DNA from: a bacterium
GTDB taxonomy: Bacteria; SZUA-79; Acidulodesulfobacterales; Acidulodesulfobacteraceae
Reading direction: 5' to 3'
Assembly: GCA_021821565.1 (NCBI GenBank)
Contig: JAKACI010000027.1
Location: 1-11,407, forward strand
Length of the DNA stretch: 11,407 bases
In this document: piece by piece, positions 6,717 to 11,407 of the stretch
How the letters are laid out: the number at the start of each line of letters is the position of its first letter
Numbering within the stretch: position 1 is the first letter of the stretch
Notes under the pieces: model-generated
The model's database searches: none
Told to the model about the DNA's origin: nothing
What the model saw: only the letters and a program-made list of their open reading frames with translations
Program-made: the position numbers and the translations under genes

Positions 6717-7643
6717 TTATTTCCCGATATAAGTACGGGCAATGCTTTCCCTTGAGTGTCCAAGTTCTTCGGAAATAATCTTGCAGGCCTTATCATAGAG
6801 GGATTTTTCCAGTGGACTCATGCCAGTATATCTCAGACCGCCGGCAACAGGGGCTTGTAGTCCCGTTATAGAGAGATACCTTTCTTGCGCGTAGGAATGG
6901 CGCAAGGCGTGGGGATGCAATAATTTATTATTATCAATCCTTTTCAACTCCTTAAATGCCCTGTCTAACCTTCCTCTGAACTGTTCAAGCCTGCCCTTGA
7001 TTTCAAAGTCTTTGACAAGAACCGCCGCTTCTTTTAAGATATTTCCGCCGTCCCGCATTGCGAACTTTCGGGGTCTGCCGTTTTTGCACCACGAACCCTG
7101 AAGTTTTAAATTTCCGTTGACCGTGATATTACGACCCTTACTTAGCGCCCATACTGAATGCAAGGCTTCGTCCCGCCTTAGACCGTATGCGGCGATAAGC
7201 ATAACAGCTGCCAAAACTCCTTTGTCTTTGATAGATGACAAAGCCTTTTTCGATATCGCGGGACATCCTTTATTAACATTTGCGGAATTTAAAACGTCCC
7301 TGCCTATACTTATTCCAAGCTCGGCATTGCTGAGAACAGCCTCCGTGTTGTTCGCAACGGTAAGAATTCCCCTTAAGATCGTCGCTTTATTCTGCATAGT
7401 TCCGACCGAATACTCCTTTTCTTTCCAGTGTTCGGATAACTTAAGAGAATCTTCTTTTTTAATAGCCGTTGCGCTGGTAAATTTCGTGTTAACCTTATAA
7501 CCCAAATCCTTAAAATCCGCCGCTATTGCCTGAGATTCTTTTCTGATGTTAAACCTGCTTTTGTCTGATAACTGGTGCAATCCGTCCCGCAATCTTGTTT
7601 CCACGTGTTTTGCGTAATACATTAAATTATGTTTTAAACTCAT
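6717..7643 (-). CDS. Tyrosine recombinase, Integrase_1 family
   Basis: A second site-specific recombinase of 308 residues, intact. The N-terminal half (about 1-115) is the SAM-like core-binding domain. The catalytic domain has R156 in AAYGLRRDEAL, H245 and R248 in HALRHSYAQERY, H296 in ELGHSRE and Tyr305 near the C-terminus (ARTYIGK). The TG-QAPVAGG-then-MSPLEKSLYDKACKIISEELGH arrangement is typical of the proteobacterial integrative-element family (PF12834/PF12835), not of the lambda-like recombinase next to it. The start ATG 7643-7641 has a strong GGAGG at 7655-7651. The base composition is richer in G+C than in the chromosomal genes. Because the neighbouring recombinase is frameshifted, this may be the working enzyme, or it may act on a different site. 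Confidence 0.9.
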   Translation of the reverse strand: MSLKHNLMYYAKHVETRLRDGLHQLSDKSRFNIRKESQAIAADFKDLGYKVNTKFTSATAIKKEDSLKLSEHWKEKEYSVGTMQNKATILRGILTVANNTEAVLSNAELGISIGRDVLNSANVNKGCPAISKKALSSIKDKGVLAAVMLIAAYGLRRDEALHSVWALSKGRNITVNGNLKLQGSWCKNGRPRKFAMRDGGNILKEAAVLVKDFEIKGRLEQFRGRLDRAFKELKRIDNNKLLHPHALRHSYAQERYLSITGLQAPVAGGLRYTGMSPLEKSLYDKACKIISEELGHSRESIARTYIGK

Positions 7644-7855
7644 TTTCCTGCCTCCTTATAAATTTATATATTAATTTAGATAAAGTTCTCGCCCGGCAAT
7701 TTATTTCTCTCTTGCTATCGAGATATTTTGCATTTATAGCCTGCAAAATTGGCTTAAAACAGTTTAAATTCGTAAAATGTTTTTGATGGGAACATTTATA
7801 ACCCGAAAAGCTAAAGCATTAAAGGCGCTTTAAAGACCTTGCCCGAAGCGGTAAT

Positions 7856-7900
7856 AAAAAAATCGCGGAGCGACCGTTTGCGCTCAAAGATTGCGATTTT
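7856..7900 (-). terminator. Nested hairpin with T-tract, candidate terminator
   Basis: On the minus strand, GAGCG/CGCTC (7885-7881 and 7872-7868) closes an 8-base loop and is nested in AAAATCGC/GCGATTTT arms (7900-7893 and 7866-7859). After it comes a run of seven T (7862-7856). It would end the primase transcript before the recombinase genes. The outer arms could instead form a larger cruciform with a function in replication. Confidence 0.55.
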
Positions 7901-7937
7901 AAAAATATAGGGCTAATATGTTTTGGCTTTCAGTTTC

Positions 7938-7962
7938 ATTTTTTATCTGCCAGATAAAAAAT
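7938..7962. repeat. Perfect palindrome, 12-bp arms around one base
   Basis: ATTTTTTATCTG (7938-7949), a single C, then CAGATAAAAAAT (7951-7962). The arms match exactly. It is suited to a dimeric DNA-binding protein such as the helix-turn-helix product of this element, or to a bidirectional terminator with T-runs on both strands. Confidence 0.8.
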
Positions 7963-8032
7963 ATAGACGATATTAGTGCCGTCATTTTTTTTATTTCTTT
8001 AGGGGATATAGTAAAAATAAGGTTTTAAGGTT

Positions 8033-8089
8033 GCGTCAGTATGCTTTTTTATTCGCTTTTCGCTCATAAAATAATCATACTTAAGACGC
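8033..8089. repeat. Imperfect inverted repeat, GCGTC-AGTATG / CATACT-TAAGACGC
   Basis: The arms 8033-8043 and 8076-8089 pair with a 3-base bulge and enclose an AT-rich 32-base stretch that includes a CGCTTTTCGCT repeat. It is part of the structured block downstream of the primase gene. Confidence 0.6.
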
Positions 8090-8177
8090 ATATTTGAGGT
8101 TCGGTTTGGAATTGGAAAATAAAAGGTAGTATTTGTCCTTGCTTCATTTTTCGCCGAATGGCTCAAAATTACTGCAG

Positions 8178-8192
8178 ACAAATACGATTTGT
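8178..8192. repeat. Short inverted repeat ACAAAT-ACG-ATTTGT
   Basis: Perfect 6-bp arms around a 3-base centre, 22 bp from the long hairpin at 8214-8256. It could be an operator half-site pair. The evidence is only the symmetry. Confidence 0.5.
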
Positions 8193-8213
8193 TAGAATGG
8201 TGGTGGACTAGTG

Positions 8214-8256
8214 GGGGCGTGTGTATAAAGAAAAGATATTTGATTACACACGCCCC
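8214..8256. repeat. Strong hairpin with perfect 12-bp GC-rich stem
   Basis: GGGGCGTGTGTA (8214-8225) pairs perfectly with TACACACGCCCC (8245-8256) around a 19-base AT-rich loop. It begins eight bases beyond the primase stop codon. There is no T-tract on either side, so it is not a standard terminator. A stable stem of this kind next to a RepB-type primase would fit a single-strand initiation site or a transfer origin; RNA stabilisation of the primase mRNA is the plainer alternative. Confidence 0.75.
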
Positions 8257-8264
8257 GCTTTGTT

Positions 8265-9047
8265 TTAGGTTAAACGGGCTTTTGATATCGTACGAAATAG
8301 ATAATCTTCTAAGTTGCGTTTGCGGGTTTGAATATCTGGACTCTCGTTCATGAGTATCTGTCTGATATTCTCGTCTTGCAATCTGCAAAACATTAAAAGA
8401 TATTTTGCATAGCGGATATCGGTTAAACTTTTGTCGTTATTAATGACGAAGTCTTTCCAATGTTTTTGTTGTTTTTTTGGATTACTTCCGGCGGGTTTGA
8501 AATTAAATTTTTGTTTCAAGAGTTGTTCTTTATAGAAAACCCCCACTTTTTCAAGAACAAGATTAAAATCAAGAACCGGCTTGTAATCTACAATGCTGAC
8601 TATAGGCTTGTCCGGGTATTTCTGATTTGCAAATCCCGGCAGCCTTCTTGGCTGCAAGAATCCGGAAGCGCCTATGTCGCAATGGTAGAACTTAACCATT
8701 GCTTTTTGGAGCATCGTTAAATTGCCGTTATAATTTCTCGGTAGCGGTATGTGGCATTGATACGAACTGCCGCTTGTTTCGATAATTACTGTGTTAAAAG
8801 GCAATTGGTCAAAATTTTTGCAATCAAAGTCGTCAAGAAAGATTATTTTGGATGACGCAGGCGGTATAAAATATATTCCATTACCTTGCGCCTCAAGATA
8901 TGTAGCTCTTTTGAGATTAAACTCTTTAACTGAATTTACAGACTGAAGCTCGAACCTGCCTTTGCTACCAATAACTTGGACAGATAAAGGCGGATTATAG
9001 AATTCAAGCATAATCTTCAATCCCGTTAAGACGATAGCGGTCTCCAT
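8265..9047 (-). CDS. RepB-type primase (archaeo-eukaryotic primase fold)
   Basis: A 260-residue protein matching the RepB_primase family, which makes primers for mobile-element replication. Visible signatures are the acidic motif IIFLDDFD at 68-75, ETSGSSYQCHI at 90-100 and QPRRLPGFANQK at 132-143. A C-terminal helical region at about 205-258 has the family's alternating basic/acidic pattern (DIRYAKYLLMF, then RKRNLEDYLFRTISKA). The start ATG 9047-9045 has an exceptionally strong Shine-Dalgarno sequence, AAGGAGGTGAT (9064-9054), six bases away. The typical plasmid partners (a helicase RepA and initiator RepC) are not next to it, so it may rely on host or phage functions. The composition is richer in G+C than the chromosomal flank. 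It is divergent from the defence-like genes at 9820. Confidence 0.82.
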   Translation of the reverse strand: METAIVLTGLKIMLEFYNPPLSVQVIGSKGRFELQSVNSVKEFNLKRATYLEAQGNGIYFIPPASSKIIFLDDFDCKNFDQLPFNTVIIETSGSSYQCHIPLPRNYNGNLTMLQKAMVKFYHCDIGASGFLQPRRLPGFANQKYPDKPIVSIVDYKPVLDFNLVLEKVGVFYKEQLLKQKFNFKPAGSNPKKQQKHWKDFVINNDKSLTDIRYAKYLLMFCRLQDENIRQILMNESPDIQTRKRNLEDYLFRTISKARLT

Positions 9048-9053
9048 AAAAAT

Positions 9054-9064
9054 ATCACCTCCTT
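9054..9064 (-). promoter_or_regulatory. Full-length Shine-Dalgarno for the primase gene
   Basis: AAGGAGGTGAT is complementary to the 3' end of 16S rRNA over its whole length and six bases from the start codon. The predicted translation is strong, and the site fixes the primase start. Confidence 0.9.
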
Positions 9065-9097
9065 AATAATTTAATTGGATTAATAATTAAAAATGTT

Positions 9098-9196
9098 TAG
9101 GATTTTTTAATTGATAAATAGGATTTTTACGTAACGGATGAATCCGTCCTGTAATAAATAAAAATAAATAAATGACTGTAATTTTTTAGGATTTTT
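9098..9196. repeat. Three TAGGATTTTT direct repeats upstream of the primase
   Basis: Exact 10-mers at 9098-9107, 9119-9128 and 9187-9196, the first two 21 bp apart start to start, or two helical turns. A dyad ACGGAT-GA-ATCCGT (9134-9147) lies between the second and third. The position upstream of a replication gene resembles iterons, but three copies in AT-rich DNA is weak evidence. Confidence 0.45.
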
Positions 9197-9201
9197 GGAG
9201 T

Positions 9202-9244
9202 TAAATAAATAATTTATAGAGTCTTCTTTTAAATTATTTATTTA
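9202..9244. repeat. Inverted repeat with 15-bp AT arms
   Basis: TAAATAAATAATTTA (9202-9216) and its exact complement TAAATTATTTATTTA (9230-9244) flank a 13-base loop. It could extrude as a cruciform or serve as an easily melted element. It lies between the TAGGATTTTT repeats and the GC-rich hairpin at 9258. Confidence 0.75.
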
Positions 9245-9257
9245 TTTTTTATGATTT

Positions 9258-9284
9258 TAAGACAGAGCCGATGGCTCTGTCTTA
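9258..9284. repeat. GC-containing hairpin, 12-bp perfect stem, GAT loop
   Basis: TAAGACAGAGCC (9258-9269) pairs with GGCTCTGTCTTA (9273-9284). There is no clean T-run on either strand, so it is a weak terminator candidate. The stem is strong and isolated in the divergent region. A role as a boundary between the leftward and rightward transcription units is possible. Confidence 0.7.
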
Positions 9285-9819
9285 TTGAGGAGATTTTTAT
9301 ATTACTCTATCCCTTGAATGCTTATGATTAGCAGGATTAACTTGAATAGGAATAAACTTTTATAGGATGTAAGTTGAGATTAAAATTTAGGTAAAACTAT
9401 TATTATTATAATTACTATCGAAATTTAAAAGGCCATATCATTTTACGGCATCACTTTTTATTTAGATAATAATATTAAAGGCTTTTATGTTAAGTTCTGC
9501 CTTATTAAAGTTTCCAATTTGGCGAACAATTCCAAAATTGGGCTTATCTCGGTTGCAAGGTCTTAAGCTAAGTGCGCTTGCCTTGCTGCGTCTTAAAATA
9601 GAATCTTCGACGCCGGCGCACGACAAAAATGTTTAACCCATAATAGGCAGCATCAACATTCAAGCTATCGTTGAGTGACCAACGACAAGTCAATTTAATA
9701 TATTTATTATATCATAAAAAAAATAAACGTAAAATAATTTTTAAAATTTTATTAATTTAGTTATAATAACCATATGTTGTAATTTTATACAATTTTATAT
9801 AAAACGGATACAGAAAACC
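9285..9819. other. Non-coding divergent region with a GC-richer block at about 9520-9690
   Basis: No acceptable ORF is seen. Roughly 9520-9690 is richer in G+C than its surroundings. It contains pairing arms CCAATTT/AAATTGG (about 9513-9539), a GCCGGC palindrome near 9613 and TCGTTG-AGTGAC-CAACGA (9668-9685). It could be a small RNA gene, a dispersed repeat or a dead gene remnant. Closer to the downstream gene, TTGTA-ATTTTA-TACAA (9777-9792) is a possible operator overlapping AT-rich promoter-like sequence. Confidence 0.5.
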
Positions 9820-11091
9820 ATGCAATTATTTCTCTTGATAACATTGATAGCATACTTATTGCTTTTATTTTTTTTATCTTGCCCGCTTTTACTTTCTATT
9901 CCATTTGTTCCAAATATATTAAAAAGACAAATAAAAAAAATTAACGATTATTTTTTCGGTGGAATAAAATTTTTATTTAACCCCGTTAATTTATCCAAAC
10001 ATTTATATAATATAAAAAATTACAGATATGGTAAGGGATATCTGGTAATTGTATATATTATTTTTTGGATACTATATCTATTTTTATTTTTTTCTCCTTT
10101 AATATTAGTTTTATTTGGTGAATCAACTTTAGTTGCTATATCGGCATTACTGCTGTCAATATGTTTTTATTTATTTAATGTATCAGCAAATAAAACCAAA
10201 CTTACCGCTTTTGAGGATAATAAAAAAAATGTTAAATTAAATATACAAAATACTTCAAGCGAAAGTGAAGGATTATTTGATAATAATTCAAGAGTTGATA
10301 TGCAAAAAAAAATTGTTAAAAATTTATGGATTAATAAACTTACTAAAGAGCTTAACTATCCTCCGGATAAGATATTATCTGATGTAGTTATTTCTAAGTT
10401 TTCGGATAAAATAGGAAAAATAGATGTTGCCGTGTTTAAAGACAGTGAAAAAAAGTCGTATTTTATAATCATTGAAATTAATACCGAAATTAAAAAACAA
10501 TTCGATTTACATAAATTATTATTAAAATTAGACATAACCGGCGCTAATTATGGCATTTGGTCTGACGGTCTTATCGCAAAAACTATTTATAATGATTTTA
10601 AAGGCAAAAAAGAGGTTTTGGGAATTCCCCGATATAAAGAAATGGAGCAAAACACTAATATTATGGAGGAAATTAGGAATATTGAGGAATATTCGACTTT
10701 AGATACTATCTCTGATACTACTGAGCGTTTTGAAAATGCTGAGCAAAATATAAATATAAACTTAAGTTATGATAAAATTCAGGAAAGCGAAGAAGTAGAT
10801 AATCTTGGCAACGATAATCCGGTAAAAGACTTATTGGGTGTATTTGGAATTTGCGTCAAACTTTTAAATTATTTGGATGGAAAACAATACTTAAATAAAA
10901 AAAGCTTTGAAATGTTTATAAAATCTGAAATAAACGATAAACTTATGCCGAACGGGATATTAGAAAATATAAACGAGTACACGTCAAAAAAATTTGGCGA
11001 TACCTTGCTTGAAGAAGGAGACGATCCTGACTACATTTACATTAATGAATATATAAAGGAGGATGTATTAAATGATATCCGAAAACAGTAA
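9820..11091 (+). CDS. Membrane protein with HSDR_N-like and TerB_C-like domains (Shango-type candidate)
   Basis: 423 residues in three parts. Hydrophobic segments at about 3-29, 73-99 and 100-121 should place it in the inner membrane. Residues about 165-260 (LTKELNYPPDKILSD, KIDVAVF, YFIIIEINTE, GANYGIWSDG) follow the pattern of the N-terminal nuclease-fold domain of type I restriction R subunits (HSDR_N). D202 and E219 sit where acidic residues are expected, but the ExK lysine is Asn221. A charged linker follows. Residues about 335-415 (LMPNGILENINEY, FGDTLLEEGDDPDYIYIN) match the TerB_C pattern. The ATPase gene overlaps its 3' end by 20 bp and has its own Shine-Dalgarno sequence. TerB-domain protein next to this ATPase is characteristic of Shango (SngA-SngB), but this membrane/HSDR_N form is not the one I know. 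The domains are pattern matches by eye; the function in defence is inferred. Confidence 0.7.
   Translation: MQLFLLITLIAYLLLLFFLSCPLLLSIPFVPNILKRQIKKINDYFFGGIKFLFNPVNLSKHLYNIKNYRYGKGYLVIVYIIFWILYLFLFFSPLILVLFGESTLVAISALLLSICFYLFNVSANKTKLTAFEDNKKNVKLNIQNTSSESEGLFDNNSRVDMQKKIVKNLWINKLTKELNYPPDKILSDVVISKFSDKIGKIDVAVFKDSEKKSYFIIIEINTEIKKQFDLHKLLLKLDITGANYGIWSDGLIAKTIYNDFKGKKEVLGIPRYKEMEQNTNIMEEIRNIEEYSTLDTISDTTERFENAEQNININLSYDKIQESEEVDNLGNDNPVKDLLGVFGICVKLLNYLDGKQYLNKKSFEMFIKSEINDKLMPNGILENINEYTSKKFGDTLLEEGDDPDYIYINEYIKEDVLNDIRKQ
11056..11062 (+). promoter_or_regulatory. Shine-Dalgarno AAGGAGG for the ATPase, inside the upstream gene
   Basis: AAGGAGG lies nine bases before ATG 11072 and within the last codons of the upstream ORF. 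It supports this start and coupled production of the two proteins. Confidence 0.85.
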
Positions 11092-11407
11092 GATTAAGAA
11101 AAATGTTAAAAATTCATTAATTCAGTCTTTAAGGGCGGGGTTAGTTCCAAGCGTCGGACTCGAATATATACAGGTTGGCCGTCAAAAAGAAATTGAAGCC
11201 GTTTCAAACGACATAAAATCAATAGCCGAAGGCGGAAACGCTTTTAGATTAGTTATTGGAGATTACGGATCTGGGAAAACTTTTTTCCTGAACATTGTGC
11301 AATCTATCGCAAGACAAAATAATTTGGTTACAGTATATGCGGAATTAAATCCAAATCTGCAAATTTACAGCACCGATGGAAAGTCTAAAAAACTTTATAC
11401 CGAGTTT
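11072..11407 (+). CDS. BrxD/SngB-type P-loop ATPase (DUF2791), N-terminal part (runs off right edge)
   Basis: The first 112 residues of an ATPase. SLRAGLVPSVGLEYIQVGR (19-37) is the conserved opening of the family. FRLVIGDYGSGKTFFLN (58-74) contains the Walker A motif GDYGSGKT (63-70), and an acidic strand, VYAELNPNLQIYSTDGK, follows. This is the DUF2791-type protein called BrxD in type 2 BREX and SngB in Shango, which in both is usually next to a helicase gene. The gene overlaps the upstream TerB_C protein by 20 bp. Walker B and the rest lie outside the window. The family is confident; the system depends on what follows. Confidence 0.9.
   Translation, partial: MISENSKIKKNVKNSLIQSLRAGLVPSVGLEYIQVGRQKEIEAVSNDIKSIAEGGNAFRLVIGDYGSGKTFFLNIVQSIARQNNLVTVYAELNPNLQIYSTDGKSKKLYTEF

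Larger units (their letters stand above)
7644..8264. other. Non-coding region rich in inverted repeats (possible origin/control region)
   Basis: About 620 bp between the primase stop and the Integrase_1 gene. No ORF with convincing composition or homology is seen. It contains at least five inverted repeats, listed separately, including a perfect 12-bp stem and a near-perfect 25-bp palindrome. Position beside a replication primase makes an origin, transfer origin or regulatory region plausible, but no sequence identity to a known origin is claimed. Confidence 0.6.

Noticed and set aside
7117..7500. Rightward ORF inside the Integrase_1 gene
   Set aside because: Antisense shadow of a gene with an intact catalytic motif set.
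7595..7786. 63-residue rightward ORF over the recombinase start
   Set aside because: It covers the recombinase's ribosome binding site antisense and has low-complexity hydrophobic composition with no start signal.
7999..8388. 129-residue leftward ORF overlapping the end of the primase gene
   Set aside because: It overlaps the primase in another frame and extends through the hairpin cluster; there is no recognisable domain and no good ribosome binding site.
8460..8720. Rightward ORF inside the primase gene
   Set aside because: Antisense shadow; the primase reading has matching motifs and a strong Shine-Dalgarno sequence.

Overview
The window comes from a low-GC bacterium that metabolises hydrogen. 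The flanking genes are very AT-rich and their proteins are full of Lys, Asn and Ile. A membrane-anchored, Tat-exported [NiFe] hydrogenase points to a Gram-negative-type H2 metaboliser; I cannot assign a lineage from this sequence alone.

Part one (1-3961) is a hydrogenase locus with two divergent arms around a 645-bp, extremely AT-rich intergenic region. The leftward arm encodes the small subunit (803-2305) and then the large subunit (698 to beyond the left edge). The rightward arm encodes HypA (2951-3190) and HypB (3284-3961), which insert nickel during maturation. Three things are unusual. The small subunit has a 105-residue extension before its Tat motif, an Asn in place of one expected proximal-cluster Cys, and a C-terminal Lys-Asp tail encoded by 22 tandem hexamers. 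HypA has lost its zinc-ribbon domain. Seven copies of a heptamer lie just upstream of hypA.

Part two (4158-5332) is chromosomal: endonuclease IV (nfo), a short sequence resembling an IS200/IS605-type right end with no transposase beside it, and a tRNA-Gly(GCC) gene with an encoded CCA.

Part three (5339 to the right edge) looks like an integrated element whose left end is at the tRNA-Gly 3' end. Leftward genes are a RepB-type primase (9047-8265), an intact Integrase_1-family tyrosine recombinase (7643-6717), an AlpA/excisionase-like protein (6674-6435) and a second tyrosine recombinase (6435-5339). The second recombinase is frameshifted, apparently by one extra AT dinucleotide. These genes are visibly richer in G+C than the chromosomal flank. 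Two non-coding stretches, 7644-8264 and 9048-9819, hold many inverted repeats and are the best places to look for an origin or control region.

Part four (9820 to the right edge), divergent from the primase, is the most interesting cargo. A 423-residue protein combines N-terminal membrane segments, a type I restriction R-subunit-like (HSDR_N, PD-(D/E)xK fold) domain and a TerB_C-like C-terminus. It overlaps by 20 bp the start of an ATPase of the DUF2791/BrxD/SngB type, which runs off the window. TerB-domain protein plus BrxD-like ATPase is the signature of the Shango anti-phage system. The membrane/HSDR_N architecture suggests a variant of it, and I would expect a helicase gene just beyond the window.
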